DNA of 64,000 bases from Streptomyces sp. SID8374 (GTDB taxonomy: Bacteria; Actinomycetota; Actinomycetes; Streptomycetales; Streptomycetaceae), in the NCBI RefSeq assembly GCF_009865135.1, contig NZ_WWGH01000001.1, positions 1,798,001 through 1,862,000 of the forward strand, given 5' to 3'. The notes under the pieces are model-generated. The model was not told the origin of the DNA. It made no database searches and saw nothing but the letters and a program-made list of their open reading frames with translations. Positions 7,516 through 15,329 of the stretch are shown here, piece by piece; position 1 is the stretch's first letter, and each line of letters starts with the position of its first letter. A program made the translations under genes and the position numbers.

Positions 7516-8301
7516 TCAGCTCACTGTCTGTACCGCGTACAGCCCGCCGATGCCCAGTGCCAGCACCCCCAGCAGCAGCCGCAACGCCGTCTCCGGCATA
7601 CGAGGCTGGAGACGCGCGCCCAGGTACCCCCCACACAGTCCGCCCAGGCCGCAGGCCAGACCGAGCGACCAGTACGGGGCGATGTCGCCGGTCGTGGTGA
7701 GGGAGAGCAGGGCGTACGTCCCCGCGCCCACGACCGAGGTCACGAAGGTGGCGGCCAGCGCGGCCGGGGCCACCTTCGCGACCGGCATCCCGCGCCCGAC
7801 CAGGATCGGGCCGAGCAGCGAGCCGCCGCCGATCCCGTAGATGCCCCCGGCGACACCGACGGCCATGGCGAGGCGGGTGATGGCCCGGGAAGAGGGCTCC
7901 CGGGCGGGGACCGTGCGCGCGGCGCGGTGCAGCGTACGCAGGCAGAGCCAGCCGCCCAGCGGGAGCAGCAGCACCGTGATCAGCAGCCGGAACACCGAGG
8001 GACCCGGCACCGCGAAGACCCGGATCACCGCGCCGACGACGACCCCGGGAACGGTGCCGAGGACCAGCAGCCGGGTCAGGGGGCCGCGCAGCCCGCCGCT
8101 CCTGTGGTGGCGCAGCAGAGCCCCGGGGCCCGCGACCACGTTGTAGAGCAGGTTGGTCGGGGTGACCGCGGGGCTCGGCACCCCGAGCACGCTGACCTGG
8201 ACCGGCAGCAGGAACACCGCGCCCGACACCCCGACCGGGGCGGTCGCCACCGAGATCAGCAGCCCGGCGGCGAACCCGAGCAGCCCGGTCGGCCAGTCCA
8301 T
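7516..8301 (-). CDS. TauE/SafE family sulfite/anion exporter-like membrane protein, 261 aa
   Basis: A polytopic membrane protein with about eight hydrophobic segments. Typical TauE/SafE features are seen: the N-terminal GLLISVATAPVGVSGAVFLLPV, the mid-protein GVAGGIYGIGGGSLLGPILV, the second copy of the family's GxGGG-type loop, and a terminal GYLGARLQ. Members export sulfite, sulfoacetate or other organosulfur anions. The gene lies 19 bases downstream of the RNase H/phosphatase gene on the same strand and may be read through from it, although a functional link is not obvious. Confidence 0.88.
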   Translation of the reverse strand: MDWPTGLLGFAAGLLISVATAPVGVSGAVFLLPVQVSVLGVPSPAVTPTNLLYNVVAGPGALLRHHRSGGLRGPLTRLLVLGTVPGVVVGAVIRVFAVPGPSVFRLLITVLLLPLGGWLCLRTLHRAARTVPAREPSSRAITRLAMAVGVAGGIYGIGGGSLLGPILVGRGMPVAKVAPAALAATFVTSVVGAGTYALLSLTTTGDIAPYWSLGLACGLGGLCGGYLGARLQPRMPETALRLLLGVLALGIGGLYAVQTVS

Positions 8302-8319
8302 GCCAGGTCTTCGTTCCCG

Positions 8320-9672
8320 CTAGCGCAGGTGCGAGGTGTCGTTCAGCAGGCGTACGGAGGCGTTGCCGTCCCCGTAGTACGCGACGGTCGAGATCGAGGC
8401 CGCCGACAGCTCCATCCGGAACATCGCCTGCGCCGGAGCCTCCAGCGCCAGCCGGACCAGCGTCTTGATCGGGGTCACGTGGGTGACGAGCACGACCGTG
8501 CGGCCCGCGTACCGGGCGGTCAGCCGGTCCCGGGCGGCCGCGACCCGCTCGGCGACCGCGGCGAAGCTCTCGCCGCCGCCCGTCGGCGCGGTCCCCGGGT
8601 CTGCGAGCCAGGCGGTCAGGTCGTCCCCGTACCGCTCACGTACCTCACCGAAGGTCAGCCCCTCCCACGCGCCGAAGTCCGTCTCGCGCAGGCCGTCCTC
8701 GATGCGGACGTCCAGGCCGAGGCGGTCGGCGACGGCCGCCGCCGTCTCGCGGCAGCGGCGCAGCGGTGAGCTGACGATCTCCTGGACCGTGCCGAGCGCG
8801 GCGAAGTGCGCGGCGGCCCGGGCGGCCTGGTCGCGGCCGGCGGCCGAGAGTTCGGGGTCGGTGCCGCCGCTGCCGGAGAACCGCTTCTCGGGGGTGAGCA
8901 GCGTCTCGCCGTGCCGCAGCAGGACGAAGGTGGCGGGCGCGCCGAGGTCGGGGGCGGCGGCCCAGCCGACCTGCGGAGCCGCTGTGACGCCCGTGGCGTC
9001 GGCCGCCTCTCCGACAGCGGTGGCATCGGGCGCCTCGGCGACGGCGGTGGCGTCCGTGGGCTGAGGTTCTGCCGGAGTGTCGACCTCGAACAGCGTCCCG
9101 GCGTCCGACCCGCCCCGCGCCGCCGCCAGCGCCGCCCGGGCCTTCGCCGCGCCCGCCGCCGCGTCGCCGGGCGGGCCCCGGTCGGGCAGCGGGGTGCGCG
9201 CGGGCGCGTCCAGCTCGGCCGTGGAGGCCGACGCCTCCCACTGGCGGCCGTCGCGGCCCGCGTCCATCGCCTCGTTGGCGAGCCGGTCCGCGTGCTTGTT
9301 CTGCGCGCGCGGGATCCACTCGTACGTCACGGAGGACGGCGGCAGGAGAGCGGCGGCCCGGGCCGCCAGCGGCTTCATGTCGGGGTGCTTGATCTTCCAG
9401 CGCCCCGACATCTGCTCCACCACCAGCTTGGAGTCCATCCGGACGCGGACGTCCAAGGCCTCGTCCGGGAACAGCGCCTTCGCGGCCGTCAGACCGGCGA
9501 TCAGGCCCCGGTACTCGGCGACGTTGTTGGTCGCGACGCCGATGTACTCGGCGGCCTCGGCGAGGGTCTCGCCGGTGGCCGCGTCGATGACGACCGCACC
9601 GTAACCGGCGGGCCCCGGGTTGCCCCGGGAGCCGCCGTCGGCCTCCACCACCAGTCGGCGGACAGCGCTCAT
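8320..9672 (-). CDS. bifunctional RNase H / acid phosphatase, 450 aa
   Basis: A fusion of the type described for S. coelicolor SCO2299 and M. tuberculosis Rv2228c. Residues 1-140 are a type I RNase H fold with acidic catalytic residues Asp12 (ADGGSRGNPG), Glu53 (NNVAEYRG), Asp80 (VRMDSKL) and His127/Asp129, cutting the RNA strand of RNA/DNA hybrids. An Ala/Asp/Pro-rich linker runs from about 145 to 245. The C-terminal half is a histidine phosphatase (phosphoglycerate-mutase superfamily) with RHGE at 253-256 and the second histidine in VLVTHVTPIKT. Its ATG overlaps the stop of the zinc-ribbon gene by one base (TAATG), so translation is coupled. Confidence 0.95.
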   Translation of the reverse strand: MSAVRRLVVEADGGSRGNPGPAGYGAVVIDAATGETLAEAAEYIGVATNNVAEYRGLIAGLTAAKALFPDEALDVRVRMDSKLVVEQMSGRWKIKHPDMKPLAARAAALLPPSSVTYEWIPRAQNKHADRLANEAMDAGRDGRQWEASASTAELDAPARTPLPDRGPPGDAAAGAAKARAALAAARGGSDAGTLFEVDTPAEPQPTDATAVAEAPDATAVGEAADATGVTAAPQVGWAAAPDLGAPATFVLLRHGETLLTPEKRFSGSGGTDPELSAAGRDQAARAAAHFAALGTVQEIVSSPLRRCRETAAAVADRLGLDVRIEDGLRETDFGAWEGLTFGEVRERYGDDLTAWLADPGTAPTGGGESFAAVAERVAAARDRLTARYAGRTVVLVTHVTPIKTLVRLALEAPAQAMFRMELSAASISTVAYYGDGNASVRLLNDTSHLR

Positions 9673-10415
9673 TACAGGCCCGACTCCGAGGTGCGGACCA
9701 GGATGCGGTGGCAGTTCTCGCAGCGCAGCACCGTGTCGGGGGACGCGGACTTCACGTCGTTGACCTCGGTGATGTTCAGCTCCAGGCGGCAGCCCTCGCA
9801 GCGGCGCTGGTAGAGCCGGGCGGCGCCGACGCCGCCCTGCTGGGCGCGGAGCTTGTCGTACAGCTTCATCAGGTCGGCGGGGATGACCTCGGCGACGACC
9901 TGGCGGTCCTTGGTCACCGTGGCGATCTCGGCGTCCAGTTCGGCGGTGGCGGCGTCCCGGCGGGCGGTGGCGTCGTCGACCTTGGCCTGGACGGCGGCGA
10001 CCCGCTGGGTCAGCTCGGCGACCCGCTCCTGGGCGGCCTCGCGGCGCTCCATGATCTCCAGGACGACGTCCTCCAGGTCTCCCTGGCGCTTGGCGAGCGA
10101 GGTGAGCTCGCGCTGGAGGCTCTCCAGGTCCTTGGGCGAGGAGACCGCGCCGGAGTCCAGCCGCTGCTGGTCGCGGACGGCGCGCTGGCGCACCTGGTCG
10201 ACGTCCTGCTCGGCCTTGGTCTGCTCGCGGGTGGTGTCGCTCTCCTCGGTGGTGGAGGCGACCAGCAGGTCACGCAGCTGGGCGAGGTCGCTGCTGAGCT
10301 GCTCGATCTCGGCGTGCTCCGGCAGCGAGTTGCTCTTGTGGGAGAGCTGGGAGAGACGTACGTCGAGGGCCTGGACGTCGAGGAGTCGGATCTGGTCGGC
10401 GGGCGCGGCGTTCAG
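9672..10415 (-). CDS. coiled-coil protein with C-terminal C4 zinc ribbon, 247 aa, CTG start
   Basis: Residues 1-190 are a long coiled coil rich in Glu, Gln and Arg. The C-terminus has CEGCRLELN and CENCHRILVR, two CxxC knuckles that bind one zinc ion. Orthologues (Rv2229c type) lie in this same order with Nif3 and RNase H/phosphatase across actinobacteria; a nucleic-acid role is likely but unproven. No ATG, GTG or TTG begins the conserved N-terminus (NAAPADQIRLLD). A CTG at 10415 does, with GGAG seven bases upstream, and it overlaps the Nif3 stop as CTGA, so a coupled CTG start is the best choice. Confidence 0.9.
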   Translation of the reverse strand: MNAAPADQIRLLDVQALDVRLSQLSHKSNSLPEHAEIEQLSSDLAQLRDLLVASTTEESDTTREQTKAEQDVDQVRQRAVRDQQRLDSGAVSSPKDLESLQRELTSLAKRQGDLEDVVLEIMERREAAQERVAELTQRVAAVQAKVDDATARRDAATAELDAEIATVTKDRQVVAEVIPADLMKLYDKLRAQQGGVGAARLYQRRCEGCRLELNITEVNDVKSASPDTVLRCENCHRILVRTSESGL

Positions 10416-11248
10416 TTGGGGGCTCCAGAGGAATGGTGGGTGGTCCAGGGGTCGGTGACCTGCGTCGAGACGTGGACCCGCAGGTCCCATCCGTGGCGGT
10501 CGGAAAGCGCGTCGAGTTGCGCGGCCGCCTGCTCGCACCAGGGCCACTCGGTGGCCCAGTGCGCGGCGTCGACCAGGCCGAGCGGCGAGTGCTGCACGGC
10601 CTCGGACGCCGGGTGGTGGCGCAGGTCGGCGGTGAGGAAGGCATCGACGCCTGCGGCGCGTACGGCGTCGAAGAGGCTGTCGCCGGAGCCGCCGCTGACG
10701 GCGACGGTGCGCACGAGCGCCTCCGGGTCGCCGGCCAGCCGGATGCCCTGCGCGGTGGCGGGGAGCCGGGCGGCGGCCCGGGCGGCGAAGGCGGCCAGGG
10801 TCTCGGGGTGGTCGAGCTCGCAGATCCGGCCCAGTCCGCGCCGCCCGTGGGGGTCGGTGGGGTCCGGTACGAGGGGCCCGGTGACGCGCAGGTCCAGGGC
10901 GCCGGCGAGGGCGTCGGAGACACCGGGGTCGGCGGTGTCGGCGTTGGTGTGCGCGACGTGGAGCGCGATGCCGTGCTTGATGAGGGTGTGGACGACCTTG
11001 CCCTTGAAGGTGTCGGCGGCGACCGTCGTCGTCCCGCGCAGATAGAGCGGGTGGTGGGTGACGATCAGCTGGGCGCCGAGCTTCAGGGCCTCGTCGGCGA
11101 TCGCGTGGACGGGGTCGACCGCGAACAGCACCCGGTCGACCTCGGCGTCCGGGTCGCCGCAGACCGTGCCGACCGCGTCCCATCCCTCGGCCCGCTCGGG
11201 GGGCCAGAGGGCGTCGAGGGCGGCGATGACTTCAGACAGACGGGGCAC
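10412..11248 (-). CDS. Nif3-like dinuclear metal center protein, 278 aa
   Basis: Belongs to the Nif3/YbgI/DUF34 family of toroidal proteins holding two metal ions. Metal ligands are visible in IVTHHPLYLRG (residues about 67-77) and in the C-terminal ADLRHHPASEAV, with GWDAVGTVCGDP near the start. Biochemistry of the family is poorly defined; some members have been suggested to act as GTP cyclohydrolase-like or metal-handling proteins. GTG at 11248 (VPRLSEVIAAL) is chosen because the family begins with LSEVIAALD. First gene of the operon Nif3, zinc ribbon, RNase H/phosphatase. Confidence 0.92.
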   Translation of the reverse strand: MPRLSEVIAALDALWPPERAEGWDAVGTVCGDPDAEVDRVLFAVDPVHAIADEALKLGAQLIVTHHPLYLRGTTTVAADTFKGKVVHTLIKHGIALHVAHTNADTADPGVSDALAGALDLRVTGPLVPDPTDPHGRRGLGRICELDHPETLAAFAARAAARLPATAQGIRLAGDPEALVRTVAVSGGSGDSLFDAVRAAGVDAFLTADLRHHPASEAVQHSPLGLVDAAHWATEWPWCEQAAAQLDALSDRHGWDLRVHVSTQVTDPWTTHHSSGAPN

Positions 11249-11353
11249 GGGGGAAAGGCTACCTGTCCGGCGTGGTCCGATGCCCCGGGCCGCCGGACCT
11301 GTACGCCTGGACCGGCGGCCGGACACGAATCGTTACTTCACCTGCCCTCTTCG

Positions 11354-12391
11354 TCACTTCACCAGGTCCGCGCGGAGGTCGTCGAGGACCAGGCCGGCGG
11401 CGGTGACGCCGAGGCCCAGGTACCAGGTCTCGTCGGAGACGTCCTTGGCCCGGCCCTCCTTGACCGCGTCCAGCTTCTTCCACAGCGGGTTGGACTGGGC
11501 GGTGTCGCGCTGGGTCGCCTTCGCGTCGCCGTAGACGCCGGTGAAGATCCAGTCGGCGTCCGCCTCGTCGATCCGCTCCGGGCTGATCTCGGTGGCGAGG
11601 TCGTCGATCTGCTGGTTCTTCGGGCGGGGCAGGCCGACGTCCTCCAGGATCGTGCCGATGAACGACGCCCTGGCGTAGAGGCGCAGGCGGTCGGGCATGT
11701 AGCGGACCATCGAGACGGTCGGCTTGTCGGCACCGATGTCCTCACCGAGCTTCTCCGCCTTCGCCTGGTACGCGGCCAGTGCCGAGTGGGCCCGCTCGGT
11801 GCGGTCCAGGGCGGCCGCGTTGAGGAGGTAGTTCTCCTTCCAGGTGAAGCCCGGGCGGATGGAGAACACGGTCGGGGCGATCTTGGACAGCTCGTCGTAC
11901 TTGTCGGCCGCGCGCAGCTGGCTGCCGAGGATCAGGTCGGGCTTGAGACCCGCGATCGCCTCCAGGTTGAGGCTGTTGATCGTGCCGACGCTCTTCGGGC
12001 TTCCCGCGCCCTTCTCCAGGTACGAGGGGATGGCCGCGTCGCCCTCGCTGGGCGCGTAGCCGACGGGCTTCAGGCCGAGCGAAACAACGTTGTCGAACTC
12101 CCCGACGTCGAGGACGACCACGCGCTTCGGGGCCGCCTCGATCTCGGTCTTCCCCATGGCGTGGGTGACGGTGCGGGGGAACTCACCGGGCTCGACCTCG
12201 GTGCCGTACGCCGCCGTCTTCTTCGCCGCGTCCGCGAAGTCCTTGCCACCGGTGGCGACGGCCGCCTTCTTGTCACCGCCCGCACCCTTCCCGTCCGCGT
12301 CCCCGCCGTCGCCGCTCCCGCAGGCCGAGAGGGAGAGGGCGGCGGCGACCGCCAGGGCGACTGCGGCGGTACCGCGGGGCCGAAGGGACAT
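11354..12391 (-). CDS. iron-siderophore ABC transporter substrate-binding lipoprotein, 345 aa
   Basis: A FepB/FecB-type periplasmic-binding-protein-like lipoprotein. The signal peptide ends in the lipobox LSAC with Cys24 as the lipidated residue. The mature part shows RVVVLDVGEFDNVVSLGLKPVG and IAGLKPDLILGSQ, the typical N-lobe strands, and a helical C-lobe ending ADLVK. It would capture a ferric siderophore outside the membrane. No permease or ATPase genes are nearby, as is common for orphan binding proteins in streptomycetes. ATG at 12391 has GGAG 5-9 bases upstream; a GTG directly before it is less likely. An iron-box operator lies 50 bases upstream. Confidence 0.92.
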   Translation of the reverse strand: MSLRPRGTAAVALAVAAALSLSACGSGDGGDADGKGAGGDKKAAVATGGKDFADAAKKTAAYGTEVEPGEFPRTVTHAMGKTEIEAAPKRVVVLDVGEFDNVVSLGLKPVGYAPSEGDAAIPSYLEKGAGSPKSVGTINSLNLEAIAGLKPDLILGSQLRAADKYDELSKIAPTVFSIRPGFTWKENYLLNAAALDRTERAHSALAAYQAKAEKLGEDIGADKPTVSMVRYMPDRLRLYARASFIGTILEDVGLPRPKNQQIDDLATEISPERIDEADADWIFTGVYGDAKATQRDTAQSNPLWKKLDAVKEGRAKDVSDETWYLGLGVTAAGLVLDDLRADLVK

Positions 12392-12439
12392 CACTTGCTC
12401 CTGCTGCTGCGCGTACGTGCGTGGGGCACGCCTGTTGGG

Positions 12440-12458
12440 TTAGGGCGGCCTAACCCTA
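12440..12458. promoter_or_regulatory. iron box (DmdR/IdeR/DtxR-type operator)
   Basis: TTAGGGCGGCCTAACCCTA agrees with about 13 of 19 positions of the actinobacterial DtxR-family consensus TTAGGTTAGGCTAACCTAA and contains the palindrome GGGTTAGG-n4-CCTAACCC. It sits 49 bases upstream of the siderophore-binding protein start, where an iron-loaded repressor would block transcription. Confidence 0.8.
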
Positions 12459-12566
12459 GGCGCGGCCACCCTCGCCAGCACACCCACCCCCTCCACCTCA
12501 GGAGAATCCGGGCATCGCCACCCTTATGTGTGAAGTGAGGTGGCACGTGTTGTCCGGCTGGACGTG

Positions 12567-12582
12567 CGAAAACTAGCTTTCG
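12567..12582. promoter_or_regulatory. 16-bp near-palindrome before the beta-propeller-like gene
   Basis: CGAAAACTAGCTTTCG is symmetric except for one pair. It ends six bases before the Shine-Dalgarno GGAGGTGA and so overlaps the likely transcription start or leader of the downstream gene. It could be an operator or a leader hairpin; no known regulator consensus comes to mind. Confidence 0.3.
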
Positions 12583-12602
12583 TAGCCGGAGGTGACGAGT
12601 CC

Positions 12603-13961
12603 ATGACTGCCTGTGCCATCGAGGGCGGAACCGCCGGGGCCGCCACGACGGCGGACCCCGGTCCTGAAGAGTCCGGCGAGCCGGAGGAACCCGTCGGGGC
12701 GGTCCCGGCCGAGCCTGGAGAACCGGCCGGGATGATTCCGGGCGAGCCGAAGCGACCGGCCGGGGCGGCTCCGAGCGGCGGGACGGTTCCGGCCGCGTCC
12801 GCCGGTTCCGCCAGTTCCGCCGCGTCCGCCGCGCCTTGGAGCGCCCCCCGCGCCCCCGGGGCCTTCACGCTCACCGCGGACGGTGCGTACGGGGCCCGGC
12901 TGACGGCGGCGCCCGGTGCGCCCGGTGGGCAGCGGGCCTGGTACCCGGAGCGCTGGACGCTGGACGGGCCCGAGCCCTACGCCGTACCGCTGCCGCTCAA
13001 CCAGCCCGAGGAGCCCGACGCCCAGGTGGTCCCGCTCGCCGACGGGCGGGTGCTGATCCGGCGGCAGGTGGCGGAGCGCCAGATGTTCTCGCTGCTCTAC
13101 CCGACCGGGCCCGCCACCGGCGAGCTGGCCCTCGGCGCGGTCGAGTGCGACGGGATGGAGCTGCTGCCGCCCTCACCGGACGGCACCAGCGTGTACGCCC
13201 TCTCCCCCGGCGACCACTCCTCGCTGCTGTGGCTGGTGGCCGGCGGCGCCTTCGGGCCGGAGCTGGTCGCGGAGGTCCCCGGGCACTGCTCGGGCGGGGT
13301 CTGGCTGGACCGGGCGGGCCGGATGCTGGCCCTGGACCGGCAGCTGCCGGGCGGCGGGCCGGTCAAGGCGGTCGCCGTGGACCTGGAGCGGAACGGTGAG
13401 GTGACCCCGCTGCTCCAGATCACCCCGGAGAGCGACGACCGGCTGCTGCTGGCCGACGCGGACAGCGGCCTGCTCCTGCTCCGCTCGAACGCGCCGGGCC
13501 ACGACCGGCTCGGCTGGGGCGTCCTCGGCAGCTGCCTGCCGGTGCGCTTCCCGGAGTGCCTGCGGCCGGCGGATGTGGCGGTGACACCGTTCGCCGTCCA
13601 GCCGGGGCAGATGCTGATGCCGGAGAGCTGCGCCGTCGCGCTGCGGATCGACGGGGCGGCCGGGAGCTGGGTGGGGATCTGGCGTCCGCAGGGGCGGCGG
13701 CTGCACCAGTTCGCGGCGCCGGAGGGCTGGTCGGCGGGGGCCGGTTACTGGAGCCGGGACGGAGTGCTGCACCTGCCGTACGCGAACGCCTCGACGCCCT
13801 GCGGTGTGGCGCTGTACGAGGCGCCGGGCGACGAGGAACCGCCTCCGGAGACGGCTGGAACAGGCGGAACGGAACCGTCCGGGGCCGTCACCCCTCCTGT
13901 CGTGTGTAAGCCGGTTCCGTTGGGGCAGGCGCCTCTGCACCGGGCGGCGTCGCCTGACTAA
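12603..13961 (+). CDS. hypothetical protein, probable beta-propeller fold, 452 aa
   Basis: ATG at 12603 follows a strong GGAGGTGA; the upstream in-frame codons lack such a site. Residues 1-80 are low-complexity (Gly, Ala, Glu, Pro) and probably disordered. The rest has repeated short beta-strand blocks ending in DG or AD turns (PLADGRVLIRR, LLPPSPDGTSVYALSPG, LWLVAGGAFG, MLALDRQLP), as in WD40/TolB-like propellers. There is no signal peptide and no catalytic motif, so a scaffolding role inside the cell is a guess. Single gene; function unknown. Confidence 0.8.
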   Translation: MTACAIEGGTAGAATTADPGPEESGEPEEPVGAVPAEPGEPAGMIPGEPKRPAGAAPSGGTVPAASAGSASSAASAAPWSAPRAPGAFTLTADGAYGARLTAAPGAPGGQRAWYPERWTLDGPEPYAVPLPLNQPEEPDAQVVPLADGRVLIRRQVAERQMFSLLYPTGPATGELALGAVECDGMELLPPSPDGTSVYALSPGDHSSLLWLVAGGAFGPELVAEVPGHCSGGVWLDRAGRMLALDRQLPGGGPVKAVAVDLERNGEVTPLLQITPESDDRLLLADADSGLLLLRSNAPGHDRLGWGVLGSCLPVRFPECLRPADVAVTPFAVQPGQMLMPESCAVALRIDGAAGSWVGIWRPQGRRLHQFAAPEGWSAGAGYWSRDGVLHLPYANASTPCGVALYEAPGDEEPPPETAGTGGTEPSGAVTPPVVCKPVPLGQAPLHRAASPD

Positions 13962-14112
13962 ACTCGGTGCCTGGGCTACGCAGCCGTACCGGGCGGACGC
14001 CGACGGTGACCGCGTCGGACGGCGCGCATGCGGGGCCCGCGGAGACGAACACGCGACACACGTACACGTACGTGCGACACAGGTAAGCGATCACAACGGG
14101 GTGACTTCCCAC

Positions 14113-14286
14113 ATGTCTGAAACCCGCACCGACACGACCATGCCGCGTACGCCGGGGGGCGACGCGGAGGGGGCCGGGACCGGCGGTTCCGGAAAGCACC
14201 GAGGGGGTGCGTCGATGGAGAACACCTCGGTGCAGCCGCACGGGCGCCACCGCCGGCCCGCCCAGGAGGAATCCCGGGCGGCCTGA
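14113..14286 (+). CDS. small hypothetical protein, 57 aa
   Basis: A short frame starting MSETRTDTTMPRTPGG and ending HGRHRRPAQEESRAA, just before a strong hairpin terminator. It is hydrophilic, rich in Gly, Thr, Arg and Glu and probably unstructured. The leader contains GGGGTGA about 10 bases upstream as a weak ribosome site. The terminator position and the 150-base leader support a real transcript. Coding status rests on these signals only. Confidence 0.5.
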   Translation: MSETRTDTTMPRTPGGDAEGAGTGGSGKHRGGASMENTSVQPHGRHRRPAQEESRAA

Positions 14287-14294
14287 GCGGCAGC

Positions 14295-14345
14295 GCGGCA
14301 AGGGGGCCGGTACAGCGAGCACGGCTGTACCGGCCCCCTTGCCGC
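14295..14345. terminator. strong hairpin between convergent genes
   Basis: A perfect 21-bp G+C-rich stem (14295-14315 with 14325-14345) closes a 9-base loop. It has no T-run, the usual form in streptomycetes. It separates the small plus-strand gene from the minus-strand SDR gene and can serve both. Confidence 0.85.
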
Positions 14346-14347
14346 GC

Positions 14348-15295
14348 CTACTCCCGCTTGAGGCCCAGCACTTCGGCCGCCGCGAACGTCTCGCCGCGCG
14401 GCCGGTCCGCGTAGTACGGGGTGATCAGCTCGTCCAGCTCGGCGAAGGTGAACGTCTCCTTCGCCGCGTCGAACTTGGCCGCCACCCTGGGCCGTTCGAC
14501 GATCGCGACCATGCCCCCGTGGACGACGAGCAGCTGCCCGTTGACCCCGGCGGCGGCGGGTGAGGCGAGATAGCCGACGAGCGGGGAGACATGCTCGGGG
14601 GCCAGTGCGTCGAGGGTGCCGTCGGCCGGTTCCTGGAAGCCCGCGAACACGTCCTCGGTCATCCGGGTCCGGGCGCGCGGGCAGATGGCGTTGGCGGTGA
14701 CGCCGTACTTGGCGAGGGCGAGTGCGGTGGAGGTGGTGAGCCCCACGATGCCGCCTTTGGCCGCCGCGTAGTTGGGCTGCCCGGCGGAGCCCGCGAGGTA
14801 CGCCTCCGACGAGGTGTTGACGATCCGCCCGTACACCGGGCTGCCCGCCTCCTTGGAGCGGGAGCGCCAGTGGGCGGCGGCGAAGTGCGTGGTGTTGAAG
14901 TGGCCCTTGAGGTGGACGCGGATGACCGCGTCCCACTCGTCCTCGCTCATCGAGAAGATCATCCGGTCGCGCAGGATGCCCGCGTTGTTGACCAGGATGT
15001 CCAGCTTTCCGTAGGTGGAGACCGCCAACTCCACCAGTACGCGGGCCTGTTCATGGTCGGACACGTCTCCGAGGTGGGCGGTCGCCCGGCCGCCCGCCGC
15101 GCGGATCTCGGCGGCGACCTCCTCGGCGGGCGCGGCCGACGCCTCGCCCGAGCCGTCGCGGCCGGGCTGCCCGTAGTCGTTGACGACGACGGCCGCGCCG
15201 AGCCGGGCCAGTTCGAGCGCCTCGGCGCGGCCGAGGCCCCGGCCGGCGCCGGTGACGATCGCGGACAGCCCGTCCAGCGGGAGGGGAAGTGACAT
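14348..15295 (-). CDS. SDR family 3-hydroxyacyl-CoA dehydrogenase-like oxidoreductase, 315 aa
   Basis: A classical short-chain dehydrogenase: cofactor motif TGAGRGLG near residue 16, LVNNAGI, and the catalytic pair in PNYAAAKGG (Tyr/Lys). Residue VVNDYG after beta-2 points to NAD rather than NADP. It is longer than FabG and has the C-terminal extension seen in members related to peroxisomal multifunctional enzyme type 2, which oxidise 3-hydroxyacyl-CoA in fatty-acid or steroid side-chain beta-oxidation. It is the last gene of a three-gene set (MaoC hydratase, alcohol dehydrogenase, SDR). ATG at 15295 follows GAGGA. Confidence 0.9.
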   Translation of the reverse strand: MSLPLPLDGLSAIVTGAGRGLGRAEALELARLGAAVVVNDYGQPGRDGSGEASAAPAEEVAAEIRAAGGRATAHLGDVSDHEQARVLVELAVSTYGKLDILVNNAGILRDRMIFSMSEDEWDAVIRVHLKGHFNTTHFAAAHWRSRSKEAGSPVYGRIVNTSSEAYLAGSAGQPNYAAAKGGIVGLTTSTALALAKYGVTANAICPRARTRMTEDVFAGFQEPADGTLDALAPEHVSPLVGYLASPAAAGVNGQLLVVHGGMVAIVERPRVAAKFDAAKETFTFAELDELITPYYADRPRGETFAAAEVLGLKRE

Positions 15296-15329
15296 GACAG
15301 TCCTCGGCTTCCTTCGATGCGGGCGGGGT

